Below are positions 9,152 to 18,265 of a stretch of DNA of 64,000 nt, in pieces. Made by a program: the position numbers and the translations under genes. How positions within the stretch are numbered: the stretch's first letter is position 1; every line of letters starts with the position of its first letter. The DNA is from JAJPKK01 sp963824905 (lineage in GTDB: Bacteria > Pseudomonadota > Alphaproteobacteria > Rhizobiales > Xanthobacteraceae). The stretch covers positions 192,526-256,525 of the forward strand of contig CAWGRH010000013.1 in NCBI GenBank assembly GCA_963824905.1, in the 5' to 3' direction. The notes under the pieces were generated by a model. That model saw only the letters and a program-made list of their open reading frames with translations. It made no database searches and was not told the DNA's origin.

Positions 9152-10007
9152 TCTGACGGATTGCGCCGAAGACCTTGATGTTGAGCAGCGACCGGCCGCG
9201 CTCGCGCGTCGACTTCGACGGATTGCCCGACACGCCGGTCGGCTCGGCGGCAAACAGCGGGATGCGGGTGAGATCGACGCCTTCGGGATGCGCCGACATC
9301 AGCTCCGAGGTATCGGCGATGCCGGCGTGCTGGCCGATCGTTTCCTCGGTTTCGCCGAGGTTCTTGAGAAAGGCGGTCTCCGCGGCATCGGCGTAGTAGT
9401 CCGACACGTCGAGCACCCGCACGCCCTGGGCCGCCCATTCCTGACTCAGGCGCTTGGCCACGTCGGTCTGGGCTTTGAGGCTGCCGGCGTGGTCGGCGAT
9501 GAGGCAAATCGTCTTGAAGCCGCCGGCCTTGAGGCTGCGGGCAATCCCCTCGAGCATCAGTCCATAGGCCTGCTCGGAAATGCCGATGGTGCCGGGGAAA
9601 CGCAGGTGCCCGGTCGGCGGATCGTAATCGCCCTCCGGCACGAAAGGGATGACCGGCGTCACCAGGGTCTGCCCGAGCTGCTTGGCGATCTCGTTGGCCG
9701 ACCAGCCGACGATGTAGTCGTGCTTGCCGAGTACCATGTGCGCGCCGTTCTGCTCGATCCCGCCGCTCGGGACGATCACCCGCTTATAGCCGCGGCTGAT
9801 GGCGCTGCGCACCTCGACCCAGGTCATGTCGGCGATTTGCAGCGTGTTGGGCAGCGGCTGGGTGAGCGGCTGCTGCACGACGAAGAGAGCGATCAGCGCT
9901 CCGGCAACGACGGCGACCGCGATTTTCGCGGCGATGCTTCCGCGCGCGGCTTTGCGCGGCTTGCCTCTGTCGTCCGCAACCGGGTCCATGGTTCCGCCGG
10001 GCGGCAC
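9126..10007 (-). CDS. Membrane-anchored creatininase-family protein with altered metal site
   Basis: After a single N-terminal membrane segment (about residues 27-44, AKIAVAVVAGALIALFVV), a creatininase-type domain runs to the C terminus. The family's first metal motif, normally EQHGPHLPLGTD, reads EQNGAHMVLGKHD here: the second ligand His is Asn and the Asp is shifted behind a His. Later landmarks are IADHAGS and GQHAGIADTSEL. The domain should lie on the periplasmic side of the membrane. Activity as an amidohydrolase is unproven; the substitutions look like a co-varying subgroup rather than decay. ATG 9989 is an alternative start. Confidence 0.78.
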   Translation of the reverse strand: MPPGGTMDPVADDRGKPRKAARGSIAAKIAVAVVAGALIALFVVQQPLTQPLPNTLQIADMTWVEVRSAISRGYKRVIVPSGGIEQNGAHMVLGKHDYIVGWSANEIAKQLGQTLVTPVIPFVPEGDYDPPTGHLRFPGTIGISEQAYGLMLEGIARSLKAGGFKTICLIADHAGSLKAQTDVAKRLSQEWAAQGVRVLDVSDYYADAAETAFLKNLGETEETIGQHAGIADTSELMSAHPEGVDLTRIPLFAAEPTGVSGNPSKSTRERGRSLLNIKVFGAIRQIKALEGGT

Positions 10008-10082
10008 GGGTTCCTCACCCCCTCCCGTGGAGTGCGGCCGCCTTTGGGATCGGGACCCTAACTACCGGATATTGCAACAATC

Positions 10083-10895
10083 TTAACCGGAACCAGTTGC
10101 CGCTGGGTCGTCCTTCAACTCCTCCGGGCGCGGCATGGCGATGACGTTGTAACCGGAATCGACGAAATGGATTTCGCCGGTGACGCCGGTCGACAGGTCG
10201 GAGAGAAGATAGAGCGCGGCGCCGCCGAGCTCGTCGAGCGTCACTCCGCGATGCAGTGGCGAGTGCCGCTGCTGAAACGCGAACATGAAGCGGGCATCGG
10301 AAATACCGGCGCCGGCGAGCGTCCGGATCGGTCCCGCCGAGATCGCGTTGACGCGGATGCGGTCGGCGCCGAAATCGACGGCGAGATAACGCACCGACGC
10401 TTCGAGCGCGGCCTTGGCGACACCCATGGCGTTGTAGTTCGGCATCGCCCGCTCGCCGCCGTTGTAGGTGAGCGTCACCATGGCGCCGCCGTGCGGCATC
10501 AGCGCCGCGGCGCGGCGCGCAACTTCAGTGAACGAGAAGCACGAGATCACCATGGTGCGCACGAAGTTCGCCCGCGTGGTGTCGGCATAACGGCCCTTGA
10601 GCTCGTTCTTGTCGGAATAGGCGATGGCGTGGACGAGAAAGTCGATGCTCCCCCAGGCCTCGCCGATCGCGGCGAACACCTGGTCGACCGAAGCGACGTC
10701 CTCGACGTCGCACGGCACGACGAGCTTCGATCCGACCGACTCCGCGAGCGGCTTGACGCGACGGCCGAGCGCATCGCCCTGATATGTGAAGGCGAGCTCG
10801 GCGCCCTGTGCCGCGAGCGAGCGCGCGATGCCCCACGCGATCGAGTGATCGTTCGCAACCCCCATCACGAGGCCGCGCTTGCCCTTCATCAACAT
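10083..10895 (-). CDS. fabI: Enoyl-ACP reductase (NADH) FabI
   Basis: FabI carries out the last reduction of the type II fatty-acid elongation cycle. It is an atypical short-chain dehydrogenase: LVMGVANDHSIAWGIA forms the cofactor loop, and the active-site pair is the Tyr and Lys of YNAMGVAK. SAGPIRTLAGAGI follows as expected. The start ATG 10895 (MLMKGKRGLVMGV) keeps the normal family N terminus; an upstream ATG at 10949 would overlap the end of fabB. It is the last gene of a fabA-fabB-fabI run on the minus strand opposite irr. Confidence 0.95.
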   Translation of the reverse strand: MLMKGKRGLVMGVANDHSIAWGIARSLAAQGAELAFTYQGDALGRRVKPLAESVGSKLVVPCDVEDVASVDQVFAAIGEAWGSIDFLVHAIAYSDKNELKGRYADTTRANFVRTMVISCFSFTEVARRAAALMPHGGAMVTLTYNGGERAMPNYNAMGVAKAALEASVRYLAVDFGADRIRVNAISAGPIRTLAGAGISDARFMFAFQQRHSPLHRGVTLDELGGAALYLLSDLSTGVTGEIHFVDSGYNVIAMPRPEELKDDPAATGSG

Positions 10896-10941
10896 GTGGA
10901 AAGCCCCTGCCCTTCGTGACGCGGAAGCCGAATTCCCAGCG

Positions 10942-12165
10942 TCACGCATCCAGCCGTTTGAGCACGATCGATGCGTTGGTGCCGCCGAAGCCGAACGAGT
11001 TCGACAGCACGCAGGACAGCGCCACGTTGTCGCGTCGCTCGCGTACGATCGGCATGTCCGCGAACGCCGGGTCGAGCGTTTCGATGTTGGCGCTCTCGCA
11101 GATGAAGCCGTTGTTCATCATCAGCAGCGAATAGATCGCCTCCTGCACTCCGGCGGCCCCGAGCGAGTGGCCGGTCAGCGACTTGGTCGCCGAGATCGGC
11201 GGGCATTTCGTCCCGAACACCTCACGCAGCGCCTCGATCTCCTTGAGGTCGCCGATCGGCGTCGCCGTCGCATGCGGATTGACGTAATCGACCGGCGCCT
11301 TCACCGAGGAGAGCGCCATGCGCATGCAGCGCACCGCGCCCTCGCCCGACGGCGCCACCATGTCGTAGCCGTCGGAGGTCGCGCCATAGCCAGCGACCTC
11401 GCCGTAGATGCGCGCGCCGCGCGCCTTGGCATGCTCGAGCTCCTCCAGCACCAGCACTCCGGCGCCGCCGGCGATGACGAAGCCGTCGCGGTCGACGTCG
11501 TAGGCGCGCGAGGCCTTGTGCGGCGTGTCGTTGAACTTCGACGACATCGCGCCCATCGCGTCGAACAGCACCGACAGCGTCCAGTCGAGCTCCTCGCAGC
11601 CGCCGGCGAAGATGATGTCCTGCTTGCCCATCGCGATGATCTCGGAGGCATTGCCGATGCAATGGTTCGACGTCGCGCAGGCCGACGAGATCGAATAGTT
11701 GACGCCCTTGATCTTGAACCAGGTGGCGAGCGTCGCCGAGGCGGTCGACGACATCGCCTTCGGCACCGCGAACGGGCCGACCCGCTTCGATCCCTTGGTG
11801 CGGGCGGTATCGGCCGCCTCGACGATGGCGCGGGTCGACGGGCCGCCCGAGCCCATGATGATGCCGGTGCGCTCGTTGGAGATGTCCTTCTCCTCGAGAC
11901 CGGACTCGCGCAGTGCCTGCTCCATGGCGACGTGATTCCACGCGCCGCCGCCGCCGAGAAAGCGCATCGCCCGGCGATCGACCGACTCCTGCGGGTCAAG
12001 GCTCGGCGCGCCGTGGACACGGCAGCGGAATCCGAGTTTCTCATAGGCCTCTGCGTGCGAAATCCCCGATTTCGCCTCCCGCAGGCTCGCCAGCACTTCC
12101 TGGGTGTTGTTGCCGATGGAGGAGACGATCCCCATCCCGGTGACGACGACGCGCCGCATAGCCAA
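10942..12165 (-). CDS. fabB: Beta-ketoacyl-ACP synthase I FabB
   Basis: This 407-residue condensing enzyme elongates unsaturated acyl chains after FabA. The catalytic Cys is in SSACATSNHC, and the two active-site histidines are in VNPHATATPIGD and SLTGHSLGAAG. The start MAMRRVVVTGMGIVSSIG is the family norm. It lies 36 bases downstream of fabA and 46 bases upstream of the chosen fabI start, so the three genes very likely form an operon. FabA with FabB is the anaerobic route to cis-unsaturated fatty acids. Confidence 0.95.
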   Translation of the reverse strand: MAMRRVVVTGMGIVSSIGNNTQEVLASLREAKSGISHAEAYEKLGFRCRVHGAPSLDPQESVDRRAMRFLGGGGAWNHVAMEQALRESGLEEKDISNERTGIIMGSGGPSTRAIVEAADTARTKGSKRVGPFAVPKAMSSTASATLATWFKIKGVNYSISSACATSNHCIGNASEIIAMGKQDIIFAGGCEELDWTLSVLFDAMGAMSSKFNDTPHKASRAYDVDRDGFVIAGGAGVLVLEELEHAKARGARIYGEVAGYGATSDGYDMVAPSGEGAVRCMRMALSSVKAPVDYVNPHATATPIGDLKEIEALREVFGTKCPPISATKSLTGHSLGAAGVQEAIYSLLMMNNGFICESANIETLDPAFADMPIVRERRDNVALSCVLSNSFGFGGTNASIVLKRLDA

Positions 12166-12201
12166 TGCCTTCCGCCAGCCCCCGCTCGACCCCCGAGCCG
12201 G

Positions 12202-12798
12202 TCAGGACGCCGGCTGCAGCGCAGCGACGTCGCGGAACAGCCCGACCTTGAGATCGAACGCGCGGTAGATAATCGATCCGTCCGCCGAGAGCCAGCCGTC
12301 GGCGATGCCGAGAACGAGCTTCGAGCGCATCACCCGTTTGATGTCTATGCCGTAGACGAGCTTCTTCACCGAAGGGAGCACCTGGCCGGAGAACTTCACC
12401 TCGCCGAGCCCCAACGCGCGGCCTTTGCCCTCACTGCCCGACCAGCCGAGGAAGAACCCCACGAGTTGCCACAACGCGTCGAGGCCGAGGCAGCCCGGCA
12501 TCACCGGATCGCCCTTGAAATGGCACGGGAAAAACCAGAGGTCCGGCTTCACCTCGAGCTCGGCACGGGCGAGGCCCTTGCCGTGATCGCCGCCTTCGGT
12601 CGAGATTTCGCTGATCCGCTCGAACATCAACATCGGCGGCAGCGGCAATTGGGGACCACCGGGGAACAGCTCGCCGCGCCCGCAGGCGAGCAGGTCCTCG
12701 TATTCGAAGCTCGAACGCCGGTTCTGCATTCCGTCACGGTCCTCAGTGCGCTGTGGGGGCCGTTGACCAACGTTCAGCGCCGCATCATGCGAATTCAT
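12202..12798 (-). CDS. fabA: 3-hydroxydecanoyl-ACP dehydratase/isomerase FabA
   Basis: FabA dehydrates 3-hydroxydecanoyl-ACP and isomerises the trans-2 to the cis-3 double bond. The active-site His and Asp lie in CHFKGDPVMPGCLGLDALWQ. FEYEDLLACGRGELF and LPLPPMLMFERI are family signatures. The normal family start would be MQNRRSSFEYED (ATG at 12729), giving the usual length of about 175 residues. The farther ATG at 12798 has a better ribosome site (AGGGAG about nine bases upstream), so the N terminus is uncertain. It heads the fabA-fabB-fabI run and is divergent from irr. Confidence 0.94.
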   Translation of the reverse strand: MNSHDAALNVGQRPPQRTEDRDGMQNRRSSFEYEDLLACGRGELFPGGPQLPLPPMLMFERISEISTEGGDHGKGLARAELEVKPDLWFFPCHFKGDPVMPGCLGLDALWQLVGFFLGWSGSEGKGRALGLGEVKFSGQVLPSVKKLVYGIDIKRVMRSKLVLGIADGWLSADGSIIYRAFDLKVGLFRDVAALQPAS

Positions 12799-12919
12799 AT
12801 GGGGGTTCTCCCTAACATACGCCGTGGGGCCGTCAAAGCGTGCCGGTCATCCCCGGAACCCACCCGGCACAGCCCCTTTCCGGTGCCTGCGACCCCGGAG
12901 AATGGGGCCATCGACGTGC

Positions 12920-12948
12920 TTGCAACATGGGACACGGGGCGATATGAT
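12920..12948 (+). promoter_or_regulatory. Likely sigma-70-type promoter of irr
   Basis: A -35-like TTGCAA (12920-12925) and a -10-like TATGAT (12943-12948) are separated by exactly 17 bases. This would start transcription near 12955, about 40 bases before the irr ATG. No Irr-box-like or Fur-box-like palindrome was recognised around it. Confidence 0.5.
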
Positions 12949-12993
12949 TGCAGATGAAACGATTTCGCCCAGTGTTGTGAGAAAAGTCGCGTT

Positions 12994-13488
12994 ATGGAGT
13001 CACGTCCGGTCACAGTCGTCAACAAGGTGTCCGCCGAGGGCCAGCCGATTGATCCGCAGTCGGATGAGCGCAACGGCTGCCCATGGCACGACGTCCTCGC
13101 CCTTCTGCGCCAGGTCAAGCTGCGTCCGACCCGACAGCGCATGGCGCTGGGCTGGCTTCTGTTCGCCAAGGGCGACCGCCACCTCACGGCGGAAATGCTC
13201 TACGAGGAGGCGAACCGGGCGAAGATCGCGGTGTCGCTTGCGACCGTCTACAACACGCTGCATCAATTCACCGATGCAGGGTTGCTGCGCGAGGTCGCGG
13301 TAAACGGCTCCAAGACCTACTTCGACACCAACGTCTCGGATCACCACCACTTCTTCATCGAGAGCGAGCACAACCTCGTCGACATTCCGAGCGCGGACGG
13401 CATCGTCGGCGATCTGCCACCGGTCCCGGAAGGCTATGAGATCAGCCGTGTCGATGTGGTGGTCCGCCTGAGGCAGAAGAAGCGCTGA
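12994..13488 (+). CDS. irr: Fur-family iron response regulator Irr
   Basis: This 164-residue protein has the Fur-type winged helix (LRPTRQRMALGWLL, SLATVYNTLHQF) and a metal-binding segment with three consecutive histidines (DHHHFF). Irr controls heme synthesis and iron genes in rhizobia and is destabilised by heme. An N-terminal NGCPWHDVLA contains a Cys-Pro heme-regulatory motif, as in Bradyrhizobium Irr. The position opposite fabA is typical of the group. The C terminus is short and basic. Confidence 0.92.
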   Translation: MESRPVTVVNKVSAEGQPIDPQSDERNGCPWHDVLALLRQVKLRPTRQRMALGWLLFAKGDRHLTAEMLYEEANRAKIAVSLATVYNTLHQFTDAGLLREVAVNGSKTYFDTNVSDHHHFFIESEHNLVDIPSADGIVGDLPPVPEGYEISRVDVVVRLRQKKR

Positions 13489-13549
13489 GCGCTTCGGCCG
13501 AACATTGATAGCGCATATCCGTTGTGCCGGTCCGGGACGTGCAGTCCCG

Positions 13550-14086
13550 TCACTCCAGCTTCTCGTTCGGATAGACGCCCCACAGGCGCTCCTGCTCGAT
13601 CCAACCGTCGAAACCATTGCCGCGGAAACGGCACCAGCGGCCGCTGCAGCGCTTCACCACGCCTAGCACGCCGGGCTCCAGCATCGCTTTGAGCGGGCTC
13701 GCAGCGTCGGCGGAATCATGGAGCGCGACCGGGCCGTTCGCGGCCTTGGACTTGGTGACGAAGGCGGTGCGCTTGCCTGACAGCAGCGAATGATAGACCC
13801 AGCCTTCGGCGCCATCGGAGTCGCGGATGCGGCGCCAGTTCTCGTATTCCGCGGTGATCTCCACCGGCAGTCCGGACCGGGTGTAAACCCAGGAGACGTC
13901 TTGATCCTTGTTGGGCCCGCCGCGCACATTCACATGGTCGGATTTGAGGCTGACGAAGCGCGGCACCGGCAGCCCGCTGCCTTCGTTGGGGTCGCTTGCA
14001 GCGAACACAGCGCCGCAAGTCCCGACCAAAGCCACGACGGCCGTCATCGGCCACAGGGCCGATCTCGCGACACGTGCATTGATCAT
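13550..14086 (-). CDS. Secreted SH3-domain protein
   Basis: From ATG 14086 the protein starts MINARVARSALWPMTAVVAL with a signal peptide ending near AVFAAS. Two bacterial SH3-like segments follow: HVNVRGGPNKDQDVSWVYTR to WVYHSLLSG, and then PLKAMLEPGVLGVVKRCSG to GWIEQERLWGVYP. It is a predicted periplasmic protein of 178 residues. Such proteins are often next to irr in this order, but their role is unknown. An upstream ATG at 14149 would add a charged stretch in front of the signal peptide and is less likely. Confidence 0.85.
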   Translation of the reverse strand: MINARVARSALWPMTAVVALVGTCGAVFAASDPNEGSGLPVPRFVSLKSDHVNVRGGPNKDQDVSWVYTRSGLPVEITAEYENWRRIRDSDGAEGWVYHSLLSGKRTAFVTKSKAANGPVALHDSADAASPLKAMLEPGVLGVVKRCSGRWCRFRGNGFDGWIEQERLWGVYPNEKLE

Positions 14087-14419
14087 GACATCAATCCGGT
14101 TTGCCCCTGGTTCCGGCGACCGGTCGCGACGGCGCCGCCCCTCGTCCACGAATACTTTGTCTTGATCCGGCCATCTGATAGAGAAGGACCGGAGTCCTCC
14201 TGCAAGGAGAATGGTGCCGACGCCCCACGCGCCCGTCGAAGATCGAGACGGTGACGATCCCGCCAGTGTCGGCGATGAGGGTTAAGGAGGCCTGAACGGG
14301 CCTGTCCGATACGCGCGGGAACGGACGCGGGGATTTGCGTCGCGGACTATTTTGTAATGGCGCGCGATCTCCGGGACAGGGCGGGGAAAACCTGTCTCGA
14401 TCGCGCCAGGGGCATAGCA
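14087..14419. other. Divergent intergenic region, no recognised signal
   Basis: These 333 bases separate the SH3-domain gene (minus) from the dehydrogenase gene (plus). They must hold both promoters. No clear promoter, operator or RNA was recognised; the dehydrogenase ribosome site AGGGG lies at its right edge. Confidence 0.5.
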
Positions 14420-15421
14420 ATGGCCAATCGTCGCAAGCCGCTCGTCATCGTCACGCGCAAGCTGCCCGACCATGTCGAGACGCGGATGCGCGAATTGTTC
14501 GACACCCGCCTCAACGACGACGACAAGCCGATGAGTCGGGCCGATCTCATCGAGGCGGTGAAGACCGCCGAGGTGCTGGTGCCGACCGTGACCGACCCCA
14601 TCGACGCCGCCGTTCTTACCCAGGCCGGCGAGCAACTGCGGCTGATCGCGAATTTCGGCAACGGGGTCGACAACATCGACGTGACCGCGGCGCTCGCCCG
14701 CGGCATCACCGTGACCAATACGCCGGGCGTGCTCACCGAGGACACCGCGGACATGACCATGGCGCTCATCCTCGCGGTGCCGCGCCGGCTCGCCGACGGT
14801 GCGAGCGTGTTGACCGGCACCCAGGAATGGAGCGGCTGGTCGCCGACCTGGATGCTCGGCCGCCGCATCGGCGGCAAAAGGCTCGGAATCATCGGCATGG
14901 GACGGATCGGCCAGGCGGTGGCGCGCCGCGCGCGCGCCTTCGGGCTGCAGGTGCACTATCACAACCGGCGGCGCGTCGCCGAAAAGATCGAGGCGGCGCT
15001 GGAGGCGACCTATTGGGAAAGCCTTGACCAGATGCTGGCACGCATGGACATCATCTCGGTCAACTGCCCGCACACGCCGGCGACCTATCATCTTTTGTCG
15101 GCGCGGCGGCTCAAGCTGCTGCGACCCGAAGCCTATGTCGTCAACACCGCGCGCGGGGAAGTCATCGACGAGAACGCGCTCACGCGCCTCATCGAAGCGG
15201 GCGAGATCGGCGGCGCCGGCCTCGACGTGTTCGAGCACGAGCCGGCTGTCAATCCGAAGCTCGTGCGGCTCGCGCGCGCCGGCAAAGTGATCTTATTGCC
15301 GCATCTCGGCTCGGCCACCATCGAAGGCCGCGACGACATGGGAGCGAAGGTCATCATCAACATTCAGGCGTTCATGGACGGCCACCGTCCGCCCGATCGG
15401 GTGTTGCCGTCGATGCTGTGA
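14420..15421 (+). CDS. D-2-hydroxyacid dehydrogenase (glyoxylate/hydroxypyruvate reductase type)
   Basis: This 333-residue NAD(P)-dependent enzyme has the Rossmann motif GIIGMGRIGQAVARRA. The catalytic Arg is in NTARGEVID, the Glu in LDVFEHEP and the His in LLPHLGSAT. The N-terminal half carries NFGNGVDNIDVTAA and TNTPGVLTEDTADMTMALIL. These point to a glycerate dehydrogenase or glyoxylate/hydroxypyruvate reductase rather than a lactate or formate enzyme. ATG 14420 follows AGGGG by eight bases; the more distant ATG at 14357 is rejected. Confidence 0.9.
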   Translation: MANRRKPLVIVTRKLPDHVETRMRELFDTRLNDDDKPMSRADLIEAVKTAEVLVPTVTDPIDAAVLTQAGEQLRLIANFGNGVDNIDVTAALARGITVTNTPGVLTEDTADMTMALILAVPRRLADGASVLTGTQEWSGWSPTWMLGRRIGGKRLGIIGMGRIGQAVARRARAFGLQVHYHNRRRVAEKIEAALEATYWESLDQMLARMDIISVNCPHTPATYHLLSARRLKLLRPEAYVVNTARGEVIDENALTRLIEAGEIGGAGLDVFEHEPAVNPKLVRLARAGKVILLPHLGSATIEGRDDMGAKVIINIQAFMDGHRPPDRVLPSML

Positions 15422-15552
15422 GGCGCCAGGTTTTATCTTCGGGCGCCGGTAATTCGAAATAGGTTTGTCGAACGGCTTGCCGAAAATCCGGTGCCTTTTT
15501 GGCCGGCTTCGCCTATACTAATGACTTCTCGCTCAGTTTTCAGGTGATTCCC

Positions 15553-15990
15553 ATGCGTGTACTCACAGTGCATGTGCTCATCGCGGGGATCGTCGTTTCC
15601 GCTCCGGTCGCGGCGATCGCAGCGCCGGCGGCGCCCGCGGCCACCAAGCTGACGCCGCAGGAAATTCAGTCCACCTTCTTCAGCGGCGAAGCGTTCACTG
15701 CGACGACGCCGTCCGGCGGGACGAAATTCAAGATGGTGTTCACGCCCGACGGCAAGGTCACGCGCACGCCGATCGGCAAGGGCGGCGCCAAGGGAGAAGG
15801 AAGCTGGAAACTCGACGACAACGGCTTCTGCAACACCTGGAAAGGCAAGACGCCCAACTGCTTCACCGTCACGTCCGCCGGTACCAACAAGTGGTCGGTG
15901 ATGAACGGCGCCATGCCGGCGGCAGTGTGGAGCAAGCAAGGCGCGGCTTCGCCCGCGCCCACGCCTACGCGTGCCCAGACAAATCCTTGA
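15553..15990 (+). CDS. Small secreted protein of unknown function
   Basis: This 145-residue protein has an N-terminal signal peptide (MRVLTVHVLIAGIVVSAPVA, cleavage about AIAAPA). A domain with KFKMVFTPDGKVTRTP, GSWKLDDNGFCNTW and NCFTVTSAGTNKWSV follows. Two Cys residues could form a disulfide in the periplasm. The pattern of alternating strand-like segments suggests a small beta-rich domain. I do not recognise a named family. Its 3' end overlaps the convergent MoeB-like gene by 26 bases. Confidence 0.75.
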   Translation: MRVLTVHVLIAGIVVSAPVAAIAAPAAPAATKLTPQEIQSTFFSGEAFTATTPSGGTKFKMVFTPDGKVTRTPIGKGGAKGEGSWKLDDNGFCNTWKGKTPNCFTVTSAGTNKWSVMNGAMPAAVWSKQGAASPAPTPTRAQTNP

Positions 15991-16786
15991 TGGTCGGGTT
16001 TGTGCCCGACAGCGGATTGTCGGCATCGTATCCATAGGTGAGCGTTTCAAAACGCATTGCCCGCGCGTCGATCATCAGAAGGCGGCCGACGAGACCATCG
16101 CCGAAGCCGACGATTTCACGGATCACCTCGAGCGCCATCAGCGAGCCGACGACACCGGTGAGCGCGCCGAGGATGCCGGCTTCGGCGCAGGCCGGCACCG
16201 TGCCCGCAGGCGGCGGCTCCGGAAACAGGCAGCGATAGGTGGGATTGGGCCTGCCGTCGCGATCCTGCTCATGAGCGCGGATCGTGGTGAGCGTCGCATC
16301 GAACACGCCGACCGCTGCCGTCACCAACGGCCGCTCGGCGAGGAAGCAGGCATCCGAGACGAGATAGCGGGTGGCGAAATTGTCGGAGCCGTCGGCGACG
16401 AGATCATAACGCGAGACGAGATCGAGCGCGTTCGCCGCGGTGAGCCGCACGGCATGGCCTTCGACGCGCACATGGGGATTGAGACGTGCCACTGCCTCGG
16501 CGGCGCTTTCGACCTTCGGGCGGTCGATGTCGGCGGTCGCATGGATCACCTGGCGCTGCAGGTTCGACAGCGAGACTTCGTCGTCGTCGACGACGCCGAG
16601 CGTGCCGACGCCGGCGGCGGCGAGATAGAGCAGCGCCGGTGCGCCGAGCCCGCCGGCGCCGATCACCAGAACCCGCGCGCGCTTGAGCGCCGCCTGACCG
16701 GGGCCGCCGACCTCGCGCAGCACGAGATGCCGGGCATAACGCTCGATCTCGTCGCCTTGGAGCACGGGGCCATCGGATACATTCAT
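15965..16786 (-). CDS. MoeB/ThiF/HesA-family adenylyltransferase
   Basis: This E1-like enzyme of 273 residues adenylates the C-terminal glycine of a ubiquitin-like sulfur carrier (MoaD or ThiS type). Visible landmarks are ERYARHLVLREVGGPGQ, the nucleotide loop VIGAGGLGAPALLYLA, the DGSDNFATRYLVSDAC segment, and a possible catalytic Cys in GTVPACAEAGILG. The zinc-binding CxxC pairs of E. coli MoeB are not complete: the first reads TYRC and the second is absent. No sulfur-carrier gene is adjacent, so molybdopterin and thiamine roles cannot be separated. Confidence 0.85.
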   Translation of the reverse strand: MNVSDGPVLQGDEIERYARHLVLREVGGPGQAALKRARVLVIGAGGLGAPALLYLAAAGVGTLGVVDDDEVSLSNLQRQVIHATADIDRPKVESAAEAVARLNPHVRVEGHAVRLTAANALDLVSRYDLVADGSDNFATRYLVSDACFLAERPLVTAAVGVFDATLTTIRAHEQDRDGRPNPTYRCLFPEPPPAGTVPACAEAGILGALTGVVGSLMALEVIREIVGFGDGLVGRLLMIDARAMRFETLTYGYDADNPLSGTNPTIKDLSGHA

Positions 16787-16998
16787 CGCAAATCCCGTTC
16801 GATTCTCGCGGATCCACTCAGTTGACGACACGGGTGTCGCGGCCGCGCGCAATGCCGCACCGCCGAACGCGTCCGCACCGCTCGCGCCCGCACCGCTCGC
16901 ACATAGTGTCCGATCGTGCGGCGTTTCCACTACAGTTGCACGAAGATGGCTTGGACCGCGCAACCTTATGCGGCAACCGGCCAGCCGGGAGGAAGACC

Positions 16999-17983
16999 AT
17001 GAATACAGACCGCCGTCACGTGCTCGCCGGCGCCGCGGCGCTGGCGCTCGCCGGCGCGAACCGCAGCCTCGCCCAATCCGCCTATCCAAACCGGCCGATC
17101 CGGATCGTGGTGCCGTATCCTCCGGGTGGTGGCACCGACTATTTCGCGCGCCTCGTCGGTAGCTCGATGGGCGAGGCGCTCGGGCAATCCGTCGTGGTCG
17201 AGAACCGTGCCGGGGCGGCAACCATCATCGGCGCCGAGGCGGTCGCCCATGCGGCGCCGGATGGCTACACCATCCTGCTCGGAGACACCGCGACATTTGC
17301 CGCCAACAAGAGCCTCTACCAGAAGCTCCCCTACGACCCGCAGCGGGATTTCTCGCCGGTGACGCTCACCGGCCGCTTCGCCGTCGTGCTGCTCGTCAAC
17401 ACCAACAAGCTCAAGGTCGGCTCGCTCGAGGAGCTGATCGAAACCGCCCGCCGCGCACCCGGCACCATCGATTATGCGAGCCCCGGTGTCGGCAGTCCGT
17501 TTCATCTCGCGACCGAGCTTCTTGCCTCCGCCGCCGTCGTCAAGCTCAACCATGTGCCTTACCGCGGCGTCGCCCCGGCCCTGCAGGATCTCGCCGCCGG
17601 CCAGATGGGGATGATGTTCGTCGATTTCGCGAGCGCCCGCTCGCAACTCGCGACCCCCGGCATCAAGGCCTTCGCCGTCGCCTCGCCGGCGCCCCTGCCG
17701 GGCCTGCCCGGCGTGCCGACCATTGCCGCGAGCGGCTTTGCGGGCTTCGAAGCCTGGGCCTGGCAGGGCTTCGTCGTGCCCGCCGGGACGCCGGCAGACA
17801 TCGTCGGCAAGATCAACGCGAGCTACCGTTCTAGCCGTGAAGAAGGAGGACATCGTCGCCAAGCTCAATGGCGCGGGTATCGAAGTGCTGCAGAGCACAC
17901 CGGCCGAATTTGCGGCCTATATGCGAAGCGAAACCGAGAAGTGGGAACGGGTGGTCAAGGCGGCGAATATTCGCGCCGATTGA
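16999..17983 (+). CDS. Bug-type tricarboxylate-transport substrate-binding protein, one frame disruption
   Basis: This is a periplasmic binding protein of the Bug/TctC family with a twin-arginine-like start (MNTDRRHVLAGAAALALAGA). Family motifs are PNRPIRIVVPYPPGGGTDYF, AAPDGYTILLG and LNHVPYRGVAPALQDL. The frame shifts near 17824-17834; after it AVKKEDIVAKLNGAGIEV and ETEKWERVVKAANI complete the normal C terminus. Total length equals whole codons plus one base, which fits a single +1 insertion. No TctA/TctB permease is nearby. Confidence 0.85.
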
Positions 17984-18265
17984 GCAAAAAGGTGAGTCTC
18001 TGGCGCTGAATTCGAGGCCCGTGGTCTGGCCGGCTCGCTGGACCATCTGCTCGATCGCCGCAACAGGCCGAAATAGCCCGCTTGGCCACAGAGGTATCCT
18101 GGAACGGTGCGGATTTGTCGCGGCGTTAAACACGATTCCGCTTTAAAACCGTGCTATTCGGAATCGGTGGGCGGTTCTGCTATGGGTTGCGCCCCCGCCA
18201 CTGCAATATTATTTGAGAAGTGAGAAGGGGGTAGCGTCGGCTGGGCCGGCGCGCCGGGATAGCCG

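Noticed and set aside
12799..12993. Irr box or Fur box between fabA and irr
   Set aside because: No palindrome similar to known iron-control motifs was found; only a sigma-70-like promoter is supported.
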